Notes under the pieces: generated by a model
Database searches by the model: none
What the model was told of the DNA's origin: nothing
What the model saw: the letters and a program-made list of their open reading frames with translations, nothing else
Made by a program: the position numbers and the translations under genes
Part shown: piece after piece, positions 47,665 to 57,718 of the stretch
How the letters are laid out: each line of letters starts with the position of its first letter
Numbering within the stretch: position 1 is the stretch's first letter
Assembly: GCF_945859825.1 (NCBI RefSeq)
Contig: NZ_CAMAPC010000002.1
Span: forward strand, 372,001-436,000
Reading direction: 5' to 3'
DNA: 64,000 bases
Source of the DNA: Pseudoalteromonas holothuriae
GTDB lineage: Bacteria; Pseudomonadota; Gammaproteobacteria; Enterobacterales; Alteromonadaceae

Positions 47665-49158
47665 ATGGAACAACAAAAACCGAACTTAAGCTTTTGGCAA
47701 ATCTGGAACATGTGTTTTGGCTTTTTAGGGATTCAATTTGGCTTTGCCCTGCAAAATGGTAACGTCAGCCGTATTTTTCAGACTTTAGGTGCATCGGTAG
47801 ATGATATTCCTATTTTGTGGGTTGCAGCGCCGCTCACAGGGTTAATTGTGCAGCCAATTATTGGTTATTGGAGTGATAAAACATGGGGCCGTTTAGGTCG
47901 TCGAAGACCGTTCTTTTTATATGGTGCTATTTTAACGACTTTATCATTATTCATTATGCCTAATTCACCAACGCTTTGGATTGCCGCGGGCGTGTTATGG
48001 ATAATGGATGCATCAATTAATGTCACGATGGAGCCATTTAGAGCGCTGGTGGGTGACAACTTAAATGAAAAGCAACGGGCTACTGGCTATTCAATGCAGA
48101 GCTTTTTCATTGGTATTGGGGCTATTGTGGCATCAGCGTTACCCTGGATGATGACTAACTGGTTTGGCATAAGTAACACCGCGGGAGAAGGGCAAATTCC
48201 AGAGTCGGTCAAATTTGCTTTTTACTTTGGTGGCGCTATTTTATTTTTTGCGGTGATGTGGACCATTATTAAAACCAAAGAATATAGTCCTGAGCAATTA
48301 GCGCAATTTGATGGCCAATTAAACAGTACACATGAAACCAATGGCTCGCTCAAAATTATTAACTATGCCAAAGGCGCTATGATATTTGCAATTTTGGGTG
48401 GGGGGTTATTAGCGAGTGTGTTTACATTTGAATTAGAGAAAGAGCTTTATTTACTCGCAGCATTGCTTTTAAGCTTTGCTATGGTGCAGTTAATTGCAGG
48501 CTTTTTACAAAATCAGCAGCGTGTTAACGGCGGTTTTTATCAGGTTATTTATGATGTATTTACGATGCCATCAACCATGCGACAACTTGCCGTGGTGCAA
48601 TTTTTCAGTTGGTTTGCCTTGTTTGCAATGTGGATTTATACCACTTCAGCGGTGACTAGCTTTCATTATGGCAGCTCAGATGTTACCAGCCAAGCCTATA
48701 ACGATGGCGCTGATTGGGTGGGCGTTTTGTTTGCTGCCTACAATGGTTTTGCCGCACTGGCTGCGATTGTAATACCTATTATGGTGAAGCGCATTGGTTT
48801 GGCTAAAGCACATTGTGTGAACTTGCTGTTAGGCGCGGGGTCATTAATGAGCTTTATGTTTATTCATCAGCCACAAATGTTGTGGTTGCCCATGGTGGGG
48901 GTTGGGTTTGCATGGGCATCAATTTTATCTTTGCCTTATGCCATGCTGAGTAACTCATTACCAAGTCACAAAATGGGTGTATTTATGGGTATTTTTAACT
49001 TTTTTATCGTGATCCCACAACTATTAGCAGCCAGTATTTTAGGCTTAATTTTAAGACACCTATTTGATAATCAACCTATATATGCACTGGTGATAGGTGG
49101 TGTCTCTTTTATTTTTGCTGCCGTGTCAGTATTACGTGTTAAAACCACCGCCGTTTAG
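47665..49158 (+). CDS. MFS sugar transporter, maltose/maltodextrin permease type
   Basis: 497 aa with about 12 membrane helices. The loop after helix 2 reads GYWSDKTWGRLGRRRPFF, the signature of the GPH/SLC45-like sugar:cation symporters found in MalT-type transporters. Its place between amylase and glucoamylase genes supports maltose or maltodextrin as substrate. Overlapping spacing (2 bases before, 9 after) indicates one operon. Confidence 0.88.
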   Translation: MEQQKPNLSFWQIWNMCFGFLGIQFGFALQNGNVSRIFQTLGASVDDIPILWVAAPLTGLIVQPIIGYWSDKTWGRLGRRRPFFLYGAILTTLSLFIMPNSPTLWIAAGVLWIMDASINVTMEPFRALVGDNLNEKQRATGYSMQSFFIGIGAIVASALPWMMTNWFGISNTAGEGQIPESVKFAFYFGGAILFFAVMWTIIKTKEYSPEQLAQFDGQLNSTHETNGSLKIINYAKGAMIFAILGGGLLASVFTFELEKELYLLAALLLSFAMVQLIAGFLQNQQRVNGGFYQVIYDVFTMPSTMRQLAVVQFFSWFALFAMWIYTTSAVTSFHYGSSDVTSQAYNDGADWVGVLFAAYNGFAALAAIVIPIMVKRIGLAKAHCVNLLLGAGSLMSFMFIHQPQMLWLPMVGVGFAWASILSLPYAMLSNSLPSHKMGVFMGIFNFFIVIPQLLAASILGLILRHLFDNQPIYALVIGGVSFIFAAVSVLRVKTTAV

Positions 49159-49167
49159 GAGAAAAGT

Positions 49168-51612
49168 ATGAAAAATAAGATTAATAAACTTACTGCAGCA
49201 TTATTGACTGTGGGCCTTGTTGGCTGTGGTAGTGCAAGTTATGAAGCGCCTAGCGCAACTGTATCACAAACGGTTTCGCCAGGTGCGCCGGGCGATAAGC
49301 CATTTTGGGCATATTCAGGTAAAACAGGTATTGGCACCTCTTATGAGGCTTATGTCGATGGTCAGTATAGCGATAAAGCAGCCACAGGTACTGTGTCAAA
49401 AGTATGGTTCTCACTTGCCAAAGGCATGGTTACTGAAACTATGTTTGGACTTATTCATCAAGCGCAACTTAAAGACATGCAAATGATAGTCACAGGCGTT
49501 GATAGTGAAGGGCGTGCATTTAGTGTTAAAGAGAGCGATGACGACGCGTTTGAGGTCACAGTTGATTACTTGTATAAAGATAACGCAGGTCGACCATTAT
49601 CGTTGGCCTATAAAATAATCAGTAAAGACAAACAAGGTCGTTTTGTATTAGAAAAGCACGTATTTACAGACCCTGATGGACAAAGCTTATTTGTACGCGC
49701 GCACATTAAAAATAACCTTAAAACACCACTTCAAGCCTATGTCTCTGCCAACCCGTACATTAATAATAATGGTATAAATGACCACGCAAAAGTAACTAAA
49801 CAAGGATTACTGGCTTATGAAGGTGATAATTATTTAACCTTGCAAGTTAAAGGTGGTTTTGAAGTTGCATCTGTTGGCTTTATTGGGCAAAGCGATAACC
49901 TTACATCGTTGATGCAAACGCAAAAGCTTGCGAAAACATATGATTGGACAGGCGATACATCAGGTAATGTCAGCCTACTGGGTAAGCTGGGTAATGTTCA
50001 GCAAAGTGCAGAGTTTGATTTGGTGCTGAGCTTTGGTTCATCACAACAAACAAGTACTAATCAGGCACAACAAACGTTAAACAACGGCTATCAATCGGTA
50101 CTTGATGCCTATAATGGCAAAGGTAGTGCACTTGGATGGGAAGATTACCTCACTTCGCTAAGCCCAATGCAGCGTTTAACTCCATATAGTGCTGACCAAG
50201 GTAAGTTGCTATATACCAGTGCGTTAGTGCTTAAAGCACAAGAAGATAAAACTCATGCAGGGGCTTTAATCGCTTCATTATCTAACCCTTGGGGCGATAC
50301 GGTATCAGCTGAAAAAGGTTCAACTGGCTACAAAGCAGTGTGGGTACGTGATTTTTATCAAGTTGCAATGGCATTTATGGCAATGGGGGATACGCAGACT
50401 GCGAAAACCGCCTTTGAATATTTAGAAAAAGTACAGGTAACTGATAAAACGCCAGGTAACAAGGGTGACACTGGCTGGTTTTTACAAAAGACCCATGTTG
50501 ACGGTGAGCTTGAATGGGTAGGTGTTCAGCTAGATCAAACTGCGATGCCAATTATGCTAGCTTGGAAGTTACACCAAGCTGATGTGCTAAGTGATGATGA
50601 ATTAAGCTATTGGTATACAAAAATGCTCAAACCTGCTGCGGATTTTTTAGTACATGGTGGCAAAGCAAAAATCCTCTGGAACGATACGCAGATCACGCCT
50701 CCAGCAACTCAACAAGAGCGTTGGGAGGAGCAAAATGGTTATTCTCCGTCAACTACGGCGGCAGTAATAGCAGGTTTGGTGACTGCGTCTGATATCGCTA
50801 AACACAGTGGTGACATAGCTGCTGCTGAGCGTTACCTTGAGGTCGCGCAACAATATGATAAGCAAGTTGAAGCGTTGATGTTTACCCGCGATGGTGTGCT
50901 TGCAAAACAGGCAAATAGCACTGCAACGGATGGACAGTATTTTTTTAGAATTGGCCAAGACTCAAACCCAAACAGCAATAGTAAAATTAACAGTAACAAT
51001 GGCCGTGCTGGCATGAACAAAAAGGCCATTATTGATGGTGGCTTTTTAGAGTTAGTGCGTTATGGCGTGCGTTTGGCAGATGCACCAAGTATTTTGGCGA
51101 CATTGCCAGAGTATGAGGATGAAACTATGACAGATAACTTAAGGGTGAAATACAGCTTTACCTTTGCGGATGAAACGGGCACATACCCAGGTTACCGCCG
51201 TTATGGTAATGATGGTTATGGAGAAGATGAAATTTCGGGTACTAATTACGCTGAAGGGGGCAGTAACACTGCAGGTCAACGTGGTCGTGTTTGGCCGTTT
51301 TTTACTGGTGAACGTGGGCACTACGAAATTGCTTCAGCCGTATTAAGTAATGATTTATCAGCTCAGAAAGTGAAGCAAATTCAACAAACTTATGTTAAAG
51401 GTATGGAGTTGTTTGCGAATGAGGGCATGATGCTACCCGAACAAGTTTGGGATAATGTGGGTGTGAATCCACGTGGCTATGAATTTGGAGAAGGCACTAA
51501 TTCAGCAACACCTTTAGCTTGGACGCATGCCGAGTATATTAAACTAGTACGTTCATTAGCAGACAAGCAAGTTTGGGATCATTATCCAATAGTTGAAAAG
51601 CAGCTTAAATAA
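49168..51612 (+). CDS. GH15 glucoamylase lipoprotein
   Basis: 814 aa. Signal peptide with lipobox LVGC (Cys20). An N-terminal beta domain (about 30-290) precedes the (alpha/alpha)6 catalytic domain with KAVWVRDFYQVAMAF, the acid-type GELEWVGVQLDQTA, EEQNGYSPSTTAAVIAGL and a C-terminal MMLPEQVWDNV, characteristic of glucan 1,4-alpha-glucosidases. It releases glucose from chain ends in the periplasm or at the surface. Last gene of the operon before a strong terminator. Confidence 0.92.
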   Translation: MKNKINKLTAALLTVGLVGCGSASYEAPSATVSQTVSPGAPGDKPFWAYSGKTGIGTSYEAYVDGQYSDKAATGTVSKVWFSLAKGMVTETMFGLIHQAQLKDMQMIVTGVDSEGRAFSVKESDDDAFEVTVDYLYKDNAGRPLSLAYKIISKDKQGRFVLEKHVFTDPDGQSLFVRAHIKNNLKTPLQAYVSANPYINNNGINDHAKVTKQGLLAYEGDNYLTLQVKGGFEVASVGFIGQSDNLTSLMQTQKLAKTYDWTGDTSGNVSLLGKLGNVQQSAEFDLVLSFGSSQQTSTNQAQQTLNNGYQSVLDAYNGKGSALGWEDYLTSLSPMQRLTPYSADQGKLLYTSALVLKAQEDKTHAGALIASLSNPWGDTVSAEKGSTGYKAVWVRDFYQVAMAFMAMGDTQTAKTAFEYLEKVQVTDKTPGNKGDTGWFLQKTHVDGELEWVGVQLDQTAMPIMLAWKLHQADVLSDDELSYWYTKMLKPAADFLVHGGKAKILWNDTQITPPATQQERWEEQNGYSPSTTAAVIAGLVTASDIAKHSGDIAAAERYLEVAQQYDKQVEALMFTRDGVLAKQANSTATDGQYFFRIGQDSNPNSNSKINSNNGRAGMNKKAIIDGGFLELVRYGVRLADAPSILATLPEYEDETMTDNLRVKYSFTFADETGTYPGYRRYGNDGYGEDEISGTNYAEGGSNTAGQRGRVWPFFTGERGHYEIASAVLSNDLSAQKVKQIQQTYVKGMELFANEGMMLPEQVWDNVGVNPRGYEFGEGTNSATPLAWTHAEYIKLVRSLADKQVWDHYPIVEKQLK

Positions 51613-51624
51613 GCAGCATGTCAT

Positions 51625-51653
51625 AAAAACAGCGGGCTTTACCCGCTGTTTTT
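51625..51653. terminator. Bidirectional terminator after the glucoamylase gene
   Basis: AAAAACAGCGGG and CCCGCTGTTTTT are a perfect 12-bp stem around CTTTA. It serves both the glucoamylase (plus) and the YtoQ gene (minus). Confidence 0.9.
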
Positions 51654-51662
51654 CTATTCAAA

Positions 51663-52109
51663 TTAGTTTAATTGATCAGATAATAGATAAGTAAGTACTT
51701 CAACAACCTGTTCAGGCTTAGTTGCCCATGCTTGTGCTGAGCCATCAACTTCTTTCAAAGGGTGAATTAACGCCTCATCATGCAGTGTAATGTAAGGCTT
51801 TCCCAGTGCAGCGCAATAGCCCGCGTCAAACGCAGCATTCCATTGTTTATATTGTTCACCAAAACGAATTATCGCGACATCTGATTTTTCAATAAGGGTT
51901 TTAGTGCGTATTGCGTTTACTTTGGCTGATTTATGGTCGCGCCAAAAGCCATTACTTTCCTCTGATAAACAGTCACCTGCAGCATCGCTCGCGGCATGAT
52001 TTGTTACGGCTGATGAAAACTGAATATCTAGATTAGCCGCTTTACATCCATCGATGATTTGCTTTCGCCAATCGGTGTGTATTTCTCCGCTAAGATACAC
52101 TCTAAAGGC
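51663..52109 (-). CDS. YtoQ-family protein
   Basis: 148 aa from the ATG at 52109 (MAFRVYLSGEIHTDWR); an upstream in-frame ATG at 52124 would add five residues. Conserved blocks FRVYLSGEIHTDWR, FSSAVTNHAASD, SDVAIIRFGEQYKQWNAAFDAG and GKPYITLHDE match YtoQ, related to nucleoside 2-deoxyribosyltransferase-like folds. The function is unknown. Single gene. Confidence 0.85.
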   Translation of the reverse strand, partial: AFRVYLSGEIHTDWRKQIIDGCKAANLDIQFSSAVTNHAASDAAGDCLSEESNGFWRDHKSAKVNAIRTKTLIEKSDVAIIRFGEQYKQWNAAFDAGYCAALGKPYITLHDEALIHPLKEVDGSAQAWATKPEQVVEVLTYLLSDQLN

Positions 52110-52260
52110 CATGACAATCCCCACTTTATTTATTGTGTATTTAGAGTAACGTAGTTTGACAACACAATGGAAGGTACATTCTATTGGTTAAGCGAATAAA
52201 CTGTGGTAGCGTGTTCAATAATATCGGCTTTAAATTTAGGACCTCATTTATAACAATATT

Positions 52261-52412
52261 TTAAAACATTGATCATTCTCGTGAGCTAAATGACTTATTT
52301 ACGGCGTTAAAAATTACTCATGTAGAATAACGACATACTGAAATTTTTTGCCTGATTACTAAGCCATCTATCTGTCGTAGTATCCGGTCATTTATTTAAT
52401 GCAATTGGTATT
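52261..52412 (+). repeat. Dispersed intergenic repeat, copy 3 (core module)
   Basis: Matches the core module near 65-200 and 14066-14183: GCGTTAAAAATTACTCATG, GTAGAATAACGACATAC, then TACTAAGCCATCTATCTGTC and a TAATGCAATTGGTATTAA end. It occupies much of the 320-base gap between the ytoQ and protease genes. The rest of that gap holds nothing I recognise. Confidence 0.75.
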
Positions 52413-52444
52413 AATCAACAACCTACTTCACTAAAGGAAATAGT

Positions 52445-53266
52445 ATGAAAAACATTGTGTTGTTAGCATTCTTAGGGATGTCTTTACCAAGTTGGTCTAT
52501 TGTGCAAAGACATGATGTTGCCAATGAGCGTTACCTCGCTCAATCAGCACCAGACTATCTTATCGATATGCCCGGTGAGGGCCATGGTTCATTAATTAAA
52601 CCTAACTGGATCGTGACTGTTGCACACCTTATTTTTTCTGATTATACAGGGCGAAAGATTACCGTTGCAGGAAAACAATTTACCATTGAGCAAGTGATTA
52701 TTCACCCAAGCGCACATAAACCAAACCAAGCCCTTTTAAAGGGCGATGCGCAGCCGTTGATGGACTTTATGAAAAGCACCAGTGATATTGCCTTAATTAA
52801 ACTAACTGAAAATGTAACGCATGTTAAACCAATTGCATTATACGCAACCAGTGATGAAGCAGGTAAAACCATTACTGCGTTTGGTCGTGGCTCGACTGGT
52901 AATGGTATTGATGGGTCTGTATTTGAAACAAAACGCGAAAAGGTGCTACGCACCATGGAAAATATAGTTGATGTGGCACAAGGAAATTGGCTTTCGATAA
53001 GGCTGGATAACACTGATAAAGGGTTATCATTGGAAGGAATAGATGGCTCTGGAGATAGCGGGGGCCCATTGATTATTACTAAACATAATAGGCAATATCT
53101 TGCTGGTATGTTTAGTTGGGATTACGTCGAAGGCGACCTTCAGTCTTTTAAACATGGGTTATATGGAGGAAAGTCATACCAAGTTCGCATTTCGGCCTAC
53201 CTAGATTGGATAAACCAGCAAATCTTTTCACACTCAGATGTACTAATTAACCTCAGCTCTGAATAA
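52445..53266 (+). CDS. Secreted trypsin-like serine protease
   Basis: 273 aa with signal peptide (about 1-18, ending PSWS). The S1 catalytic triad is visible: His61 (TVAHLI, where the family usually has TAAHC), Asp114 (SDIALIKL) and Ser205 (GSGDSGGP). There is no propeptide typical of zymogens beyond a few residues. Predicted to be periplasmic or exported. Monocistronic, AAAGGAAA box before the ATG. Confidence 0.88.
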   Translation: MKNIVLLAFLGMSLPSWSIVQRHDVANERYLAQSAPDYLIDMPGEGHGSLIKPNWIVTVAHLIFSDYTGRKITVAGKQFTIEQVIIHPSAHKPNQALLKGDAQPLMDFMKSTSDIALIKLTENVTHVKPIALYATSDEAGKTITAFGRGSTGNGIDGSVFETKREKVLRTMENIVDVAQGNWLSIRLDNTDKGLSLEGIDGSGDSGGPLIITKHNRQYLAGMFSWDYVEGDLQSFKHGLYGGKSYQVRISAYLDWINQQIFSHSDVLINLSSE

Positions 53267-53409
53267 GCGAATTTGGCCAAATATCTTCAGAGTATGATTC
53301 AAGTCAGGTTAGCTCCAGTACACTCACTGTTATTATAAAGTTTGATGTTGCCAGTAATGTCGAAAGCATTGCTTATCAACGTAGTAAGTTTTAGTAGCTG
53401 AGTACTCAC

Positions 53410-53932
53410 ATGATTAAATTAATAAAATTGCGCTCAATTTGTTTGCAGTCATAACGTTTGGCTGTGCTTCATCTAAACCACAGATGTCGACGCTTGAAAC
53501 ACGAAGTATGCAAACAAAAGAGTATGAAAGTACCACTTAGTTGGTTGTATATAAGGCATTGATCAATGCACTATTAGATAGAGAGTTTTCGTTAAAGGCG
53601 TCAGACTCTGATGCTGGCATAGTACTCGCTAGTTACACTACGACGAAGCTAAATAAAGGTGAAGTACTAACTAAGGCGCTTGCTACTTATTTTACGTTCG
53701 GACTTAATTGGGTTTTTGGAGACAACAATTTGGAAGATGCTTTACAGATAGATGTCTCTGCAAACGTAACTCAAATTCATGGGCTACAAATGTTCGTATT
53801 AATGCTGTAGCGAAAAAAATGAATAGTAATGGAGAAATTTTAGAGTCAGAAATGATAGTTGCACCTGAGTATTACAGTTCTATTTTTGAACAGATTGAAA
53901 AGTCAGTATTCTTAGAGCAAAACTTGAACTAA
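53410..53932 (+). pseudogene. Decayed lipoprotein gene
   Basis: Three frames together give one lipoprotein. ATG 53410 opens MIKLIK; a one-base change then shifts frame before FAVITFGCASSK, which contains lipobox FGC. A TAG at 53538-53540 interrupts ESTT/LVVYKALINALLDREF, probably a former Gln codon. A further frame change near 53780-53800 leads to VRINAVAKKMNSNGEI and the end EQIEKSVFLEQNLN. The protein family is unknown to me. Confidence 0.75.
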
Positions 53933-54189
53933 ATCTGGTACTAGCTGAGTTAAAAATTGCGCATTTGGAGCAACCAAATAGCGAATTTTTTTGTTTATAG
54001 GGATGTTAGTACCTCGGTGATAGCAAGATGCCAGAGCGTTGTTATCGATACAGTTTTACTTTCTAAAGAGAGATCACTTAATTAAGCCGATTGGTATAAA
54101 AAGCGCGCGGCTTGCAAATTAAAGTCGCGCTTTATCGCTATTAATTGTCATATAGATGAACAAATATGGGCTAAAGTTACCTCTGTTTA

Positions 54190-55209
54190 TTATGTATTTC
54201 TTACAATTAAATTGGGTGGTAATAGAGTACACTCAACTTTCTCACCTTTGATGAGATTCAATAAATTTGACACCAACATTTGCCCTGCAAGGGTTGTATT
54301 TTGCTCAATGGTTGTTAGGGATGGTGATACATAACTGGCTGCCGGTATATTATCAAAGCCAACAACTCGTACATCGTTAGGAACTAAAATGCCTGCCTCT
54401 TGTAATGCTCGAATCGCACCGATTGCAATTAAATCACTTGCTGCAAATAGTGCGTTAAAAGAGATATTATTGGCAATTAAAGATTTGGTTGCATGGTAGC
54501 CAGAGTCTTCGGTAGAAATTGCATTGGCTATTTTACGTTCGCTGAGGGTTATATTATGTTGCTCGAAAGTGTTTTTAAAGCCCTCATAGCGGGCAAAAAA
54601 CTCAGGGCTATGCTCTGATGCATCTCCAATAAATGCGCAGTCCGTGCGTTTGTGTTCAATCAAGTATTTAGCTGCGAGTTGACCTCCACCATAATTGTCG
54701 CAACTGACGCTGAGATCTTCGCGGCCATCCACTTTTGCGCCCCAGCACACAAACTTAGTATCTTGATCTAATAACTGTTGAAGGCGTGATTGATAGTCTA
54801 AATAGTCTCCATAGCCAAGCAATATAATACCATCCGCTCGGTGGCTATCTTCATAATCCGCACGCCAATCTTGGCTACTAGATTGGAATGAAACCAGCAA
54901 GTCGTAGCCTTCTTTTGAGCATGCACGAGTGATACTGCCTAACATGCTCAAGAAAAAAGGGTTGATTTGTGACTCATCGGTGGTTGGGTCTTCAAATAGT
55001 AAAAGTGCCAGTGTGCTGCTTTGTTGCGTGCGTAAGTTACTGGCATTCTTATCAACTTTATAATTTAACTTGGCTGCCATTTCGTGGACTTTTCGACGAG
55101 TTTCTTCATTAACTAAAGGACTGTTTCTCAAAGCACGAGATACTGTAGACTGTGATACACCTGCATAATGGGCGATATCAAAAGACGTCGCTTTACCTTT
55201 ATGTTTCAT
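54190..55209 (-). CDS. LacI-family repressor, probable MalR
   Basis: 339 aa. The N-terminal HTH (SFDIAHYAGVSQSTVSRALRNS) is followed by a LacI hinge with YKVDKNASNLRTQ and a periplasmic-binding-like effector domain (about 60-330). Its location beside glk and next to the amylase locus suggests control of the maltodextrin genes, probably through the ATACGTAT sites; that link is inferred. Divergent from glk. Confidence 0.85.
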   Translation of the reverse strand: MKHKGKATSFDIAHYAGVSQSTVSRALRNSPLVNEETRRKVHEMAAKLNYKVDKNASNLRTQQSSTLALLLFEDPTTDESQINPFFLSMLGSITRACSKEGYDLLVSFQSSSQDWRADYEDSHRADGIILLGYGDYLDYQSRLQQLLDQDTKFVCWGAKVDGREDLSVSCDNYGGGQLAAKYLIEHKRTDCAFIGDASEHSPEFFARYEGFKNTFEQHNITLSERKIANAISTEDSGYHATKSLIANNISFNALFAASDLIAIGAIRALQEAGILVPNDVRVVGFDNIPAASYVSPSLTTIEQNTTLAGQMLVSNLLNLIKGEKVECTLLPPNLIVRNT

Positions 55210-55306
55210 TTTTATACTCGTGTGAAGTTATCTCAACCATTGTCAGGATTTGAATAAATTTTTCAACCAATTTCCACAGAAACATTAATTTTTTATTGCC
55301 ACATTC

Positions 55307-55320
55307 TGACACCGGTGTCA
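55307..55320. promoter_or_regulatory. LacI-type operator between the repressor and glk
   Basis: TGACACCGGTGTCA is a perfect 14-bp palindrome with the central CG typical of LacI-family operators. It differs from the ATACGTAT sites, so it may belong to the second LacI protein (56528) or another regulator. Confidence 0.65.
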
Positions 55321-55507
55321 TAATGTGGTTGTTTTATCATTTTGTTGTCAAAACGTATTGGCTGCTCAACGTGTGTGGGCAGCATTTTTTACGTCAGTTA
55401 GCGTGCAAAATTAACTGAATGACCAATAGAAATAATTGCATTGGCACATCAAGCTTAGTGCATAAAAATAAGCGCAGATCTCGCGCAATGGCAAAAGAGA
55501 AAACAAC

Positions 55508-56506
55508 ATGACCCAGACAACAAGTTACCAACAGCAAGACTTTGAGCCGATTGTAGTTGCTGATATTGGTGGAACGAACGCACGATTTGCGGTTGTTACA
55601 CATTATTGTCAACAAACTTATCAATTTGAAATACAATATCAAACAACTTATCCAAGCGCTGAATTTCAATCATTTGAAAGTGCCTTAAACCGCTATATTG
55701 AACAGCTCCCAATTATCAAGCCGACAAGAGCTAGCCTTGCCGTGGCTGGGCCAATAAAATCTCAGCAAGTATATTTAACTAATTTAGGCTGGCATTTCGG
55801 TATTGCTGAGCTTAAAAAGCAAATGCGTTTTGATGAACTGGCAGTGATTAATGATTTTGCTGCGTTTGCTTACGCAGCGCCTTATTTAGATGCTGAGCAA
55901 AATTTAATGATAAAATCGGGGCAGCCAGAACCCGATGCGAATATTGCGGTTATGGGTCCTGGTACTGGATTTGGTGCAGCATGTTTGGCGCGTGATATTA
56001 ACGGCAGTGCGGTGATGAGTTGTGAAGCGGGTCATATAAATCTTGCTCCTGTAACAGCGTTAGACAGGCAGTTGCTACATGCATTACGTGCTAATTTGCA
56101 GCATGTTTCGATAGAAAGTGTATTTTCAGGCCCAGGGATTGCACGTTTGTATCGTGCTATGGCAGAGGTTAAGGGCCATACACCGATGGATTTAAACGCA
56201 GAGCAAATTAGTCAATTGGCTGCTGAATGTGAGGTGTGCGATGCTACGCTGACACATTTTTGTGACTGGATGGGTAGCGTAGCTGGCGATTTAGCACTTA
56301 CGTTTGGTGCTTTGGGCGGCGTGTACATTGGCGGTGGAATTTTGCCTCGCATGACAGAGCGGCTATCATCTAGTCGCTTTATTGAAAGGTTTACTGAAAA
56401 AGGCTTAATGTCTCAATATGTGGGGCAGATACCAGTCACTTTGGTTGTACAAGACAATATTCCTTTAATTGGTGCCGCAGCGTGTTTGCATGAACGCCGC
56501 ACTTAA
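55508..56506 (+). CDS. glk: Glucokinase
   Basis: 332 aa Glk-type (not ROK) glucokinase. The ATP-binding ADIGGTNARFAVV, NDFAAFAYA, GPGTGFGAACL and GGVYIGGGILPR motifs are all present. It phosphorylates the glucose released by the upstream glucosidases. Operon with the LacI gene 21 bases downstream. Confidence 0.93.
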   Translation: MTQTTSYQQQDFEPIVVADIGGTNARFAVVTHYCQQTYQFEIQYQTTYPSAEFQSFESALNRYIEQLPIIKPTRASLAVAGPIKSQQVYLTNLGWHFGIAELKKQMRFDELAVINDFAAFAYAAPYLDAEQNLMIKSGQPEPDANIAVMGPGTGFGAACLARDINGSAVMSCEAGHINLAPVTALDRQLLHALRANLQHVSIESVFSGPGIARLYRAMAEVKGHTPMDLNAEQISQLAAECEVCDATLTHFCDWMGSVAGDLALTFGALGGVYIGGGILPRMTERLSSSRFIERFTEKGLMSQYVGQIPVTLVVQDNIPLIGAAACLHERRT

Positions 56507-56527
56507 TCAGAGGTTTGGAATAATTGC

Positions 56528-57550
56528 ATGAAAAAAGTAACCATTAATAGCGTTGCAACTTATGCTGGCGTATCTAAAAAAACGGTATCACGAGTGCTAA
56601 ATAATGAGCCAAATGTGAGTCCAGCAACGCGTGAAAAAGTTTTAAAAGTATTTAAAGAGCTAGACTATACGCCAAATCCAATAGCACGTGGTCTAGCTAG
56701 AAACAGAAGCTTTATTATTGGTTGCTTATATGATAACCCCAGTAAAAGTTACATCACTCGTGTACAAAGCGGGGCGTTGGAAGCGTGCCATAAGCATAAT
56801 TACAACTTACTTATTCACCCATGTGAATTACGCGGTGAAGCGTTAATTGAGAATATTGAGCATTTGCTCACCACCTCTCGATTGGACGGCATGGTATTGA
56901 CGCCGCCATTTTCTGATTCACAAGAGCTAATTGCATTTTTAAAGAGAAAGAAAATTCATTTTGCTCGGGTTGCATCTGCTATTGAAGACAAAGATTCTAT
57001 CTCTGTACGGAGCAACGATGAGCAAGGCGCTTTTGAGATAACAGAGCACTTGATTAAGCTAGGCCACACAAGTATTGCGTTTATCAAAGGTCACCCAGAT
57101 CACAGTGCCACTGAGCAGCGCTTTAGTGGTTATCAAAGAGCGCTTACTGTGCATAATATCGAATTTGACAGCGAACTGGTTGCTGAGGGTAACTTTAGTT
57201 ATCATTCAGGGGCGGACAGCGCGAAGGAGATATTGGACTTGCAACCTACACCTAGTGCCGTGTTTGCCTCTAACGATTATATGGCTGCTGCGGTATTGAA
57301 ACTAGCAACACAACGCCAGCTGCAAGTACCCAAAGATATTTCTATTGCTGGGTTTGATAATGCGCCGATTGCTCGCCATATTTGGCCGGGTTTAACCACC
57401 ATAGCACAACCAGTTGAAGAGATGACCAGACAGGCTGTGGAGCAACTAATTCTCCAGATAAGTGATGAACAAACATCAGTATATCAAGCGACGTTAGAAG
57501 CTAAGCTTATTACGCGTGAATCAACTGCAAAGCATCTAGTTGATGACTGA
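56528..57550 (+). CDS. LacI-family repressor, glk-linked
   Basis: 340 aa. The HTH (TINSVATYAGVSKKTVSRVLNNEPNVS) is a textbook LacI recognition helix; the hinge IARGLARNRS and effector domain follow. Co-transcribed with glk. Its likely operator is the TGACACCGGTGTCA site at 55307. The inducer is unknown. It is clearly distinct from the repressor at 54190. Confidence 0.85.
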   Translation: MKKVTINSVATYAGVSKKTVSRVLNNEPNVSPATREKVLKVFKELDYTPNPIARGLARNRSFIIGCLYDNPSKSYITRVQSGALEACHKHNYNLLIHPCELRGEALIENIEHLLTTSRLDGMVLTPPFSDSQELIAFLKRKKIHFARVASAIEDKDSISVRSNDEQGAFEITEHLIKLGHTSIAFIKGHPDHSATEQRFSGYQRALTVHNIEFDSELVAEGNFSYHSGADSAKEILDLQPTPSAVFASNDYMAAAVLKLATQRQLQVPKDISIAGFDNAPIARHIWPGLTTIAQPVEEMTRQAVEQLILQISDEQTSVYQATLEAKLITRESTAKHLVDD

Positions 57551-57583
57551 TTAGGTTATCGATTTTAATTCTTATACTTGCCC

Positions 57584-57612
57584 AAAGCCTTACTTTTTTG
57601 TAAGGCTTTTTT
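57584..57612 (+). terminator. Terminator of glk and its LacI gene
   Basis: AAAGCCTTAC and GTAAGGCTTT pair around TTTTTT and lead into a T run, 34 bases after the stop. Confidence 0.85.
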
Positions 57613-57718
57613 GTATTGAATATGGCGATAAGATTGTGTTAGATCAAAGTTTTAGTATGACTTGAGGCGTAATGTAAAGACTCCTACTTACACACATACA
57701 TACAATAGGAATGAAGCA

